DNA of 64,000 nucleotides from Yamagishiella unicocca (taxonomy: Eukaryota > Chlorophyta > Chlorophyceae > Chlamydomonadales > Volvocaceae). Below, in pieces: positions 46,501 through 57,571 of the stretch. The DNA lies in contig BDSL01000019.1 in the NCBI GenBank assembly GCA_003116995.1, positions 434,001-498,000 of the forward strand, written 5' to 3'. Every line of letters starts with the position of its first letter. The stretch's first letter is position 1. The position numbers and the translations under genes are program-made. The notes under the pieces were generated by a model, which was given only the letters and a program-made list of their open reading frames with translations, was not told the DNA's origin and ran no database searches.

Positions 46501-49500
46501 GGGCGCCCGTTGCCTCGCTCAAGCGCGATACGGATGAGATTGCCTGGACGAGCAAATTATAAAAGGAAAATGTAAATTTGTTGGGACAACCAACTGAGGA
46601 AGTCGAGTAAGTGCTAACTTGGAGCCGGGACCGAGGCAGCGGCGTCGCGAAGCGCGGCCAACCTCAGTTGCCTTCCTTTTTGCCCCCCGCGCGCAGCGCA
46701 ACACCGACAACCCTAGGCGCCTGGAATACATGACCGTTACTCTCACCGTGCCAAAACACGCCAGTGGCGGCAACCAACCCACCACCATCAACCACCACCA
46801 TCACATACTTCCCAGCTTCGCAACCCCCGGGCCATCAACCATTCACCTGGAAGGCGGACCGCCGTACCGGCCGCGGGCTCACAAGCATTGGCGGCGGCGC
46901 GGCGCCACTGGGATCCACGACCGCCGCTGCCATCAGCGCGCCGTCCAAAGGCAGCCGCTGCGTCGGCGTCGAGGCACCGGCGCTGGAGCGGCCCTTCCGC
47001 GCCGCCGCCGTCGGCGTCACGCGCTGCGGCGAGGCTGCCTTGCCTTCCAGTGCCAAGTTGGCGAAGGGCGATCCAGGCGGCGGCAGCCGCGGCGGCGCGT
47101 CCCCGCCAGCGCCGCCGGCCACCGCGCCCAACGCCAGCGGCGGCATGGGCGAGCCGCCTGCCAGGCTGTTGTTTCCGGTCCCGCCGCCCGAGTTTGGGCC
47201 ATTGACCCGCGACGTCCTAGTCTGGCCCCAGGCCGACGACGCAGACGTCCTCAGCTCATCGCTGGGAGGTGCACCGGCGCCCGGGGCCAGGACCCTGGCT
47301 CCCCAGCCGTTGAAGGATTCGTCCAGGTGTAGCGTGGCGCCCTGGGTGACGATACCTGCGGCTGTCGCCTCCGTCTCCGATGAAGCAATGCTGCCGGCGA
47401 TGACGTCAATCATGGTGGAGGTGGTGGTGGCGCAAAGATTGGCGCCGACGGCGCTGACGGATGCACGGTCGCCGAGAGGACTGCACCGGTCGCCCGCGTC
47501 AGAGAGGAGCAGCGGCGGGCTTTGCGGCTGCGGCACTGGGGGCGGCGGCGGCTCGCCCGTCACCCCCAGGTGCCCGCAGAGAGCACTAGCGGCTGAGGCG
47601 CTGCGCAGCAGGTGGCGGGCGGGCTGCTGTGGTTGCGTCGCGTCACCGAGCTGCGGGAGGGAGGGAGGTCCAGGGAGGGAGGGACGGTTCGAGGAAGACC
47701 CGTGGATGCCCGAAAAAACCGTTTAGAACAGACGTTTTGAGATGCATGCTGGAGAACTGGGTTGGGGATACTAAAGCCGAAGGTCGTAATATGGGAGGGA
47801 GGGAGGGGAGGAAAGCAGTTGCGGTAGGGGGGAAGGGAGGGCAGGAAACCGGTTCCGGGAGGGAGGGAGGGAGGAAGAGGTTTTGCCGTTAAATTCATGG
47901 TTCCTGGGCAGCGTTGAGGGTGGGTCGGGGGCGGAGGCGGCGGACCGGTGGCGGTCAAGCCAGGGAGAGGGCAGGGATACGCGGGATGTACGTGGGAAAG
48001 AGAACTGGACTGGTTTGGGAACGGAGCAGCGGGGGTTAAGGTCCGGCACCGGCTCCCCGGATCCCGACGCTCAGCACCTGCGATACCCCATCTCCGTCTG
48101 CACCGCTCGCGCTCGCGCGCACCTTGAGCTGACCCCTCTCCGATGCAGATGGCGCATCAGCTCGCGCGTCCTTGGCCGCGTCGCCGTGCCCATCGGTTGA
48201 CAACCGCAAGCCGACGCTGTGCGTGACGTCTGCGCGCGGCGTGAAGACACGGCCAGCCCTCGTGCACTCGAGGGATGCCGAGCGCGTCTTGAGCAACTGG
48301 CTGGCACCAGAGCGGACACTTCCGGCGGCACCCGCGGCGGCTGCGGTGGCTGCGGTGGCTGCGGCGGCTGCGGCAGCAGCCTCCTGTGTCAGCTGCTCCG
48401 CCTGAGGTATGCGCACGGAGCTGCCGTGCTGCCACATCGAGACCCTGCCGGCACTGGTTGTTGTCGTACCGCTGCTGCTGAGGAGCGGGTGGTGGCCGGT
48501 ACTCCCAGCCGAGCCCCCTCCATCGGCCCCCGCAGCGCCCGCCTGGTACGCTGCCGAGACGTCAAACACGCGCCGCCCAGCGACCGACGACGGACGGGGC
48601 CGCCTGGGCTGTTGCGCCGACCCTAACGGTGGCGGTGATTGCGCGACATTGGCCGCGCCGCCACCTCCACCTCCACCGCCACCGGCGTTGGCCGCTACCG
48701 ATGAAGTGGAGGAGCGGCCGCTGCGGGCAGCGGCGTGGGCGTCCGCACCGGCAGACGAAGCAAGGGCGGCTGCTGCAGCCGCATCGGCTGCGTCCAGCCC
48801 GAGCCCGTCTCGGCCATCGTCGCCAGCTCGCGCGTCCACCACCGCAACCGACCCGAAGAACTGCATCGCGGCCGCCTGCCGTACCGCCACGACAGGATCC
48901 TGCAGCACCGCCGCCGAGTCCGCACCCCCCGCCGCTGACGGCACCGCCCGCAACACCGGGTGCCACGTGTCGCCCGTCACCAGCACAGCCCCCGGCCAGC
49001 TGCCGCCGCTGGGCTCCATACTCCCCGTCACGCCGTACCCATCGGACTCCCACCAGCCAGGCTCCGCAGTTGCGTAAGTGTACCCCGGGGTGGTCCTTGT
49101 TGCGGTAGTCGTCGCGGCCGCCCGTCGGCCGTACGCAGGGGTGCCCCCAGCAGGCCCTGCAGCGAGCACCGAGCCTCCACCGCCGCCTGTGCCGCCGCCG
49201 CTGTCACCCCAGCGGCCGGCAGCGGCAGGTGCGGCGAAGGGCGCGGCTTCGCCGAGGCCGGGGCTCGGTCCCGACACCTCGGTTGCGCTGTGCCGGGTCG
49301 CCAGGAGCCCCGAGCTGTCGCCCCCGCCAGTGCGGGTGGCGTGGCCCTGAGGGACCGTGGCAAGACAGCAGTGACGTCCGATGGCATCATGGAGCAGCAG
49401 TGGCAGCAGCAGCAGGAGGAGGAGGAGGAGGAAGGGGGCACATGTCGATGATGTTGAGAGGGCGGTGCGTATCCTAAAGTCGGTGCGCCAATCTGGTCAG

Positions 49501-52500
49501 GGCGTGATCGACGCGCGGGTCAGCCCCTAGCCCTACCCCCGGTCAGCCCCTAGCCCTACCCCCGGTCAGCCCCTAGCCCTACCCCCGGTCAGACCCTAGC
49601 CCTACCCCCGGTCAGCCCCTAGCCCTACCCCCGGTCAGCCCCTAGCCCTACCCCCGGTCAGCCCCTAGCCCTACCCCCGGTCAGACCCTAGCCCTACCCC
49701 CGGTCAGACCCTAGCCCTACCCCCGGTCAGCCCTAGCCCTACCCCCGGTCAGCCCTAGCCCTACCCCCGGTCAGCCCCTAGCCCTACCCCCGGTCAGACC
49801 CTAGCCCTACCCCCGGTCAGCCCCTAGCCCTACCCCCGGTCAGCCCCAAGCCCTACCCCCGGTCAGCCCCAAGCCCTACCCCCGGTCAGCCCCTAGCCCT
49901 ACCCCCGGTCAGACCCTAGCCCTACCCCCGGTCAGACCCTAGCCCTACCCCCGGTCAGCCCCAAGCCCTACCCCCGGTCAGCCCCAAGCCCTACCCCCAG
50001 GTCAGTGTGTGTTGGGCACTGGCAAACATGCCGCCGTTGCTGTGTATAGCTGTGGGCATGATTCTTATATTGTTGCATTGGATTCCCTCTGGACTCCCTC
50101 TGGATTCCCTCTGGATTCCCTCTGAATTCCCCTCTGGATCCCTTCTGGACTCCCTCTGGATTGTCTCGCGGAACTTTCCATCCTTCTATCTCTCTACGCA
50201 GTACCGAACCCAGCCTGGCCCGGCTTCCCACCGGCCCTGGGTTCGGCGCGAGTACGTCTGCCCCAGCCTCCCCAGCTTCCCCAGCTTCCGCCAGCCCTTC
50301 CGCCAGCCCTTCCGCCAGCCCTTCCACCAGCCCTTCCGCTGCAGCGTGACGAGTACCTGCGTTGTGGATCCGGCTCCGACCCGGCTCCTGCTGACGCCCC
50401 CGTTGCTGCGCCCCTCATCCGCCCGCAGGCCGCTCCTGCGCCGCTTGATGCTGTCCGTCTTTTCCATGGCGTACGGCCGCAGGCTGTTCTCGGCCATCAT
50501 CTTGAGCATGTGGATGTTCACGTACGGCACGGCGTTGCCGCCGCTCCGCCGGTGGCGCCAGTAGACAAGGAGCAGGAGGAGGATGCATAGGAGGGTCACC
50601 AGGCCCACAATGACCACCGGGATGATCCACTTCTTGGTGCCACTCGCGGGCCCGTCGCCGGTGTCGGAGTAGCCGTTTGGAGGGGCGGTGTTTGGCCCCG
50701 GCAGCACGGGCACCGGCTCTGTAACCCAGAGCGCGTGTGTCGAGGAGGCGGCAAAGGCAAAGGAGGGTCTCAGCTGCCAGTTAGGACCAGGACGCGACGT
50801 GGTGCGGCGGTTGCGTGATCAGCGGGTAGCATAAAAGAAACAGGATGCAGCGAGCAGCTCGGTGGCGTGTTTATAGTTTGCGGCACCTCGGGCGCGGCGC
50901 TCCCCGGCTGTTGCTCACGCAGAACCGATACCGGTACGTGTGGTGGTGGGGGGGTGCGTCGCAACCGCGTCGTCACCTGGCAGCAGCTCCTCGATGTCGT
51001 ACCGGGCGTACGGCGCGATATCGCTGCGAAGCATGGAGTTTCTGAGGAGCATGCCCATGCCCTGCGCAGACAGGATTCCGGCAGTGCACATCGCACCATG
51101 TCATCGCCGCTCTCACACGGGGTGCACAGTGCCAACGCAACGCCAACGCTAAGTCCATCACGGGCCCCCTTCCCACTGGCCCTAGATAGCCAGCCCAGGC
51201 AACGCCAGCGGCCTTATACCAGACGTTTCGTAATCGTCCAAAGCATTCGAGCCCCTAACAGTCGGGACTCTCTCAAGCACAGCGCGCTGCCCTACAACCA
51301 TGGCGCCAGCTCCGATACCACGTGCAAGGGTCGAGAACATCAGCCCAGTCCGGTGCATGCACGAAACAACTAAGAATCCAAGATCCACGTGCGCGTCGAA
51401 CCCCCCCACCTGCAGCAACTCTATCTCCATCGCGTTGCTGCTCCGTGGAGTCGCCTTGAAGGCCTGGAGACCCAGGCTCCGGCACGCGTCACCCAGCGTG
51501 CCGCCGCCGCCCGCGCCGCCGGTGAGCACCTGCGCAGCAGTCGCGACATATCAGCATGCCGCAAGCGAAGACGCGATGTGCGGATACCGCGGTGTCGGAC
51601 CAGGCGGGCAGTGTCGAGCCTCCCTGGCACGCAGCCACGACAACGCGTGTGGGTACACACCTACTTCTACTACCTGCTACGACACCCAGCGACACACGCG
51701 CAAGGCACTACGCACGTGGTCCTGGACCCGGGTTCCTGCACTGCCGATACCGCCCCCAGCGCTGCGCTTGCCTCGTAGCACGCCGCCCACAGCTCCAGCT
51801 CCTGTATCGACACGCTGACGGTGACCCCGGACAGCAGCAGCACGGGCGGGTCGCCGGACAGTGATGGCAGGCGCTGTGCGTCCAGCGCCCACATCGGCAG
51901 GTCCAGGCAGCGGACCAGGCGGTCGTCTGGCCAGCGAGCCGGGCTGCCTAGGCCCACCAGCGTCAGGTTGCGCAGCGAGAGCGTCAGGCCGGGGCTGGCG
52001 AAGGAGGCCCAGGTCGACCGCGTCCGGCCGAGATCCAGGACGGGAAGGGCGGCATCGCCCGCCAGTGCGCCCGTACTGGCGTTGAGGTACGGGCCGAGCA
52101 CGTAGCTGCGCTGCAGGACGACGGGGCCGTACGATACCGGGGCGTAGACGTCACTGGAGGCGCTGCCGCTGCCGCCGTTTGCGTCCGCAGTAAGGAGCGA
52201 CACCGCCGCCACCACGGGCACGCCCGGGTATGCAGTGTAGTCCTGCTGCGAGTACAGCGGCCCCGTCGAGGCGTTGAGCACCGAAACCAGTGCTGAGCTG
52301 GAATTCAGCACTGAGATTTGCGGGTAGTTGTCCAACGGTGTGGGTGCAAACAGCGAGATGCCAGTGGCCGGCTGAGTCAACGGGAAGCCGGGCGGTGGTG
52401 TGGATGTGACCAACAGGTTGGTTGCGTTGATGCCGAATCCGATGAAGCGGGAGAAGTTGAACGAGGAGATCGTGAAGGAGGACACCTGCACGGTCGCCGC

Positions 52501-55500
52501 GACGAATATTGGTCAGGGGAAGGCCTATGGGATGCGGCGATATGTGGGAAGTAGCAACGACGCTGGACCAAAGCCCTGAGGCGGCTTGCCATGAGAAGAA
52601 CAGAGCCGCCAGAAATGGGGTTCCATCATCGATTGTAATTCACCGCTCCCAACCCTAGCCACCGCTATTACCTGCCCGCCATCTACTGCATGCGCAGCCA
52701 AGCCTTCCACGCCATAACAAATCTGCGGGCAGGCTTACCTGGCCCACCGAAATGCTGTCCCGCAGCCACTGCGCCATGTCCGCTGTGAGCACGTTCAGCA
52801 AGCCAACGTAGTTTTTGAGCCACGTCAGCTCGTACGATTGCTCGTCCGGCGGCAGCACGACAGTCACGTCGGTGAGCTGCAGGAATCGCTGGCTGGTGCC
52901 GGCGGCGTCAGGCCTGGACAGATGCCAACAGGCGCAGGCAGGAGGGGGGGAAGAGGCTAGGAACAAGACACCCAGCGCCCCACAATCCAATCCGGCGCAC
53001 AACGCTGGCAGTCCTAGGGGCGTGTTCTGCTCCTAAGCCCCACACGGTTTCCACCCCTAAATCTACGATCATGCCGCTGGTGGCCCTTCCTGGCGGTGGT
53101 GGCGCTGCGGGCTGCGGAACCCAAACGGCTGCGGAACCCAAACGGCTGCGGAACCCAAACGGCTGCGGAACCCAAACGGCTGCGGAACCCAAATGGCTGC
53201 GGAACCCAAATGGCTGCGGAACCCAAACGGTGCCGAGCAATGAAACCAATTGGCCTCATCCCAAAGACCGCCAAGTGCACTGACGCGCCGCCATACGCAG
53301 ACGGGACCTCTACCGCGCTTCGTGGCTCCCTGACATCTCAACACCACTAGTCATCTGGGTGAGCTTCCTCTGGGTGGCCTTAGAAACGGTGCGGCTATCA
53401 TCCTCTGAACCCATGTAAGCGCCCAATTCAACGCGCACCTCCCTCCCAGCCCGCTCGCACCTGTCGGCAAAGTACATCGGCAACGCCAGCACCCCCGGCT
53501 GCGGTGAGGCCAGGTTGACGAGCGTCAGCCTCTCCAGCGCCAGGCGGGCCGGCGGCTGCACGTAAAAGACGGAGGTGAGCTGCGATGTGTCGAGCACCAC
53601 CGAGGAGGCAGTGGCGCCCACACCGCGGAGTGTCAGATCCACCGGTACGACAACCTGCCGTGCGACAAGGGAACGGGGACAGGCGGTGACTGGGTCCGGT
53701 TGGCACGGCACTTACAGGGTTTCAGCAACGGGAACTCAAGACGGGCGACCGGTCGTCACGTCGTGTTCGTGTAACGGCAAAGGAGTCAGCCAGGACGGAC
53801 GCCTTCAGAATCGCACGGGTCCCAGCCCTACGCAAGAGAAACAAATGGCCTGGCCAGCGTACCGTGACTTGAGCAGGCCCATTGGAGTACAGACCGGCTG
53901 CAGACTGCAGGGTCCGCCAGCGGCCTCCATGCGGCCGGAACAGCTTGCCAGCACCGCCGTACGGCGCAACCGCCGCCGCTGCCAAAGTCTGGTAGCCGCC
54001 GCCGCCGCCGTGACGCTGCTGCCTGCCGCCGGGCGCCAACAGCCGCCGCAGCGCTAGCCGCGGCTGCGGCGGCGCCGGCTGCGGCGGGCTGGGCTGCTGC
54101 TGGATGCCCAGAGCGTCCGCCACCGAGATGTTGGCCGCCAGCTCGACCACGTAGGCACTGCAGCCGTCCGAGTGCTCGCTCACAATAGCCATCGCCTCCC
54201 ACAAAGCCGACGGAGACGCCACCCTCAAGGTGCGCGCGCCTGACTCGGCGTCACACACCTGCGCACACCGGAGCACGCAACCATGTAAGCCGGGACGCAT
54301 TCGCAGCGCCGGAGCCGGCTCACTGCCGCCGCCGTGGCGGCCTTTCCGCCCGGCGCGACGAGGTGTGGGATTGGGCACACTTGGCATCTCCATCGACACA
54401 GGCAGCATCGGTGTCGGCACAGCTCGGCCCACCTGGAGCCACGGAGTCCCTGCACAGCTTTGTCAGCGACGCAGTGGCCCTGCGGCGCGGCACGACAGCG
54501 CATAGCGCTCCAAACCTACCCCTCGACGGCCTCAGCTGGGCGCCGGGGCAAGGGTGGCAAGGGAGCCGTGACGGCCCAGCGCATGTTTTTGCCCACGGGG
54601 GCGGGCTGGGGACGCTATCCAGACTAAGAATGCCTTCCAGGCGCAGGAGGCCGTGATATGGTTAAGGCTGGTGGGTCCGTGACCCACGGGTCTGCCCGGA
54701 TGCCTTACTTGTGCTGCCTGGCCCCCCGATCCTCATCGCCATGCCCAAGCCCCCGAAACTAACACCGCATGCAGCCGCGGTGCACCGCGCACCTCATTGC
54801 ACGTCATGAACACCTCCACCAACTCCAGCTGCTCGGCCCTCCAGCTCAGTATGTGCACGCCGGGAGCAATCATCTGCGCAAGGCGCAACGGGGCCGGGCC
54901 AGGCCGTCACAAAGCATGGTGGGCATTCACAATTGGCGGTATCGACGGCCAAGCATGCGAGGGGTCCCACGGCTGCCAGCACCGAAACCACAAATCTCCG
55001 TTGCCGGCACGCGCCTCACTTGGCAATGCCCTCGCGCGCGTCCAACCATTACCGGCAACACCACCCCCAGCGCTGCCGCCAACGCCACCAGCGCACCTGC
55101 GTCATGTTCGTCCCCGCCGTCTGCTGCCCAGCGGCGTCGAACAGCTGCGTGGACACGGCGCAGTCCGTCAACACGACCTCACACCGGACGAGTCGAAGCA
55201 GCGATCCAGGGGACAGCTGGAACGAGTCCAACACCAGAGATCCCACGGCGGCGCCGCCGGCACTGTCGCTGCTGCCGTTGGCCGCCGTGAAGGCGGCCGC
55301 AACATTGTGCAAGCGAAGTCCCTGAAGAGTGAGGACCACGTCTGTAACGGGTGGAGGCAAGGTGAGGCAGGGATGCGAGGCACGGGAGGGGCTGTTGGCT
55401 TCTTCCAAGTACGAAGACGAGGTAGACATGATCCAAGCAGTAGACCTCCCAGCGCTCAGGCTTGGCCTAAGCACAATACCTTGTCAGCATTCCCCTAGCA

Positions 55501-57347
55501 GCCCTTGCACCGAAGTAATCAGGTAGCGGCGTTGTACACGCATGCTGCATTCTCTTGGAAAGCTAAGCGACCTGGCTAAGACCCGTGAGCACCCTCGCAG
55601 ACGACGTCTCCTACCCCTTTGCCGAGCAACGGGCGCAAGACGCCCCATGCGCTTCTTTGCAGCACCCAAGGGCCGGGAAGGGCGTATGCCGACATTTCAC
55701 CGGTCCTTGGGCCCTTGTCGGGTTCCCTCACCTTGCCCTACCAGCAATTGCTGTGGATACGCTCCTAAGTACAGACCCAGCAACGGTCCCTCCTCAGCGC
55801 TGATGAGGGTATCATTGCTGAAGTATTGCTGCGCCACGGGGAGGTCGGAGGTGGTGTCGCCCGTAATGAGTACCAGCTCCGCGTGGTGCAAGCCCGACGC
55901 CTGGTTCAGGCGCTGGAAGGTCGAACCAGAGTCGTTGCGCTGCAGACTCCAGAGCAGGTCACACCCGTGACATGTTATGATCGACGCGGTGCTACATATG
56001 CAGAGGTCCTGAAGAGCAAAAACGACGAAGACCAGAATGGACGCGAACGTTGGCCAGCAACCGGAACGCCGCGCCTGCAATTTTGGCCTAAGTTTAAGCA
56101 ACATGTGAAAAGGCAAAGAGCTGACAGCCTGCTACGATCAAGTTTGTATATTATGGCCTCTCGCACGAGCCATCGTTTGCCGCTGGGCGGGGCCATTCCA
56201 TACCATGTTTCCTGTCACATGGCAGTAGCCTATTTGATACGCACGTATTTCCATTACATCAGTAAGCGTCGCCGATAGGTGCAAATTGAACGACAGTACG
56301 GTATTACACATCGGGTACTACTCCTGGCAAACCCATGTATGAGCTATTAGGTATCCTGCCTGCCCATCCTGATTTGTAAAAGAATGGGGCTTACAACTAT
56401 AAGCTGAGCGTCATTGATGACTGCCAATCGCAGTAAGTTGAGCTTCCGCCCTGCATATATCCTTTACATGGTACCGGTACTTGGATCGTGCAGGGGGACT
56501 TATGAAACCACAAATTTGACACTCGCAAAGTTATGAATGAGGCTGCCGACACGGGCGCATCTACTTGGCCAAGCCACCGATAGTTCGTCGCGATTGCCGA
56601 CCACTGCCGATACTGTTGAACATCTCTAAGGGATTGCAATGTTATGTTACCATTGATATAGGTTCCTGTGACGGATATGCCTAGTGTCGGCGTACGACCA
56701 ACCAAACCAAACATGCCTCGGGAACGCGGCATTCCGAATGCCCCGGGATTGCCTCGGGATTGCCACGTTTCCGCAACGCGTTAGGCACATTGCATATCAT
56801 ACGCATGGGCTATTTTACGAACTATCCTGTTTGCTCGCCGGTTTCCGTTCCTTCCTGACGCACGCCTCCCAGGCCGTTCAAGGCCGTTTCTGCAAGGCCA
56901 CATGGTAATCAAAGGCAGCCACCCAGCCAACGCTGTGTGTTCAGCTTCATGACACAAGGAAATGCTCAAACCAAATATCTATTTTTACGAACATCGTCGT
57001 GATACGCGTCGTGTCTTGAGGGTTTTCCTAACCCAACCCAAGTCCCGCACGGGCTCACCCAGGCACCTCGGCAACCGCTGTGTCCGCACTCACCCCGCCA
57101 AAACCACCTTGTTTACCCCCCATTCCATGACTTGTTGAGCCGTACCCAATAAGACTGTAAGAAGCTGAGCCAAAGCTCGGTTGTCTGTGTCTGCTGTTAC
57201 GCGTTGCAGCCAAGGCGGAGACATAGGCAAATTGTGGAGGAATAAAGTACTATTTGAGGCGCATGCATTCAGTAGTGTGTCTGGAAGAGAACGTCCGAAG
57301 GCCCAATTCGCCAAATCAGCGTAAAGTAGCTGAACTTCGGCCAGCAT
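37585..57347 (-). CDS. Giant receptor-like TKL protein kinase: beta-helix-like ectodomain, one membrane span, kinase domain, long disordered tail
   Basis: Twenty exons fit in phase from 56008 down (56008-55732, 55341-55097, 54873-54793, 54258-53863, 53654-53461, 52913-52739, 52485-51751, 51529-51410, 51061-50977, 50718-50357, 49346-48123, 47650-46847, 46543-45811, 45609-45507, 45322-45175, 44823-44728, 44458-44381, 44204-44115, 43955-43904, 43589-37585), about 4,000 residues. Further ectodomain exons lie near 56481-56680 and 57090-57347. The ectodomain has repeated LxLxxLTLVNL-type strands and many N-x-S/T sites, suggesting a pectin-lyase-like solenoid. A membrane span (WIIPVVIVGLVTLLCILLLL) is followed by WRHRR. 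Kinase motifs: ILGSGAFGTVYK, VAVKTM, IIHGDLNPANV (non-RD), IADFGLSVH, GTPFYTAPE and DVFSYGVVLWEL, so catalytically complete. The ligand is unknown. The 5' end and signal peptide were not found. The exon 49346 end could instead be 48078. Confidence 0.85.
40370..41180 (-). repeat. FARPS repeat region in the kinase tail (coding)
   Basis: Ten copies of a short motif, P/R-F-A/V-R-P-S-x, mostly followed by G, encoded on the minus strand: four in a compact block at 41058-41180 (36-bp DNA units, SPFARPSIGN and PFARPSTGN) and six more widely spaced (GRFARPSLGAPP, SPFARPSWAS, GRFVRPSLGAPP, NPFARPSMAT, GPFARPSMGQ, GPFARPSMGAPP). Degenerate relatives occur nearby (SPFAASSLASG, SRFARPCSYG). Confidence 0.85.
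44550..44635. repeat. GGGCAGGGGA-type minisatellite in a kinase intron
   Basis: About eight copies of a 10-bp purine-rich unit in the intron between exons 44823-44728 and 44458-44381; pyrimidine-rich on the transcribed strand. Confidence 0.85.
45610..45810 (-). other. GC-AG intron within the kinase ATP-binding region
   Basis: The junction AAAG|GCAAGT to TTTCAG|CTCTGTGG is the only one that joins GTVYK to the next conserved block (ALWKGLQVAVKTM) in phase 1. GT donors further into the intron give phase 0 or 2. Confidence 0.8.
49519..50004. repeat. About 21 copies of a 22-23-bp minisatellite in a kinase intron
   Basis: Units carry CCCTAGCCCTACCCCCGGTC with variants (ccaagccc, accctagccc, one missing base). 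It lies in the intron between the membrane-span exon and the first long cytoplasmic exon. On the transcribed strand each unit holds three G-runs (GGGGGTAGGGCTAGGGG), a G-quadruplex-like pattern. Confidence 0.95.
50083..50160. repeat. CTGGATTCCCTC short tandem repeat
   Basis: Six or so 12-14-bp imperfect copies in the same kinase intron, close to the 50357 donor side. Confidence 0.75.
53111..53230. repeat. 17-bp minisatellite in a kinase ectodomain intron
   Basis: About seven copies of GGCTGCGGAACCCAAAC. On the transcribed strand each unit contains TTCCGCAG, an acceptor-like sequence. It lies between exons 53654-53461 and 52913-52739. Confidence 0.9.
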
Positions 57348-57571
57348 ATTGCACTTCCATGCATCAAACTCAAGTCAGTTTACGAAACCATTTTCGTCTT
57401 GTAGCGTGTGCTGTAGGGAATTGATACTTCCGTTTCCGTGTTGTGTCATTGGAATTCGGTGCAACGCTGACCGAGAACGTCTTACGTGCCCCTAAGAAAG
57501 CTTGTGAAGTCGCACGCGCAACCTGAAGGCAAGAACGCTGTTTCCCAGCTTTGAGCTGGGCGGGGCCACAA
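57348..57571. promoter_or_regulatory. Divergent start region of the giant kinase (-) and the splicing helicase (+)
   Basis: The helicase ATG is inferred at 57572, and kinase-like minus-strand coding sequence may continue to about 57530 (QVARATSQAFLGARKT, preceded by a cttgccttcag acceptor). The two 5' ends therefore touch or overlap. No promoter element is defined. Confidence 0.3.

Noticed and set aside
49519..50004. Interstitial telomere array
   Set aside because: CCCTA occurs in each unit, but the unit is 22-23 bp and lacks the contiguous CCCTAAAA or CCCTAAA repeat of green-algal or plant telomeres.
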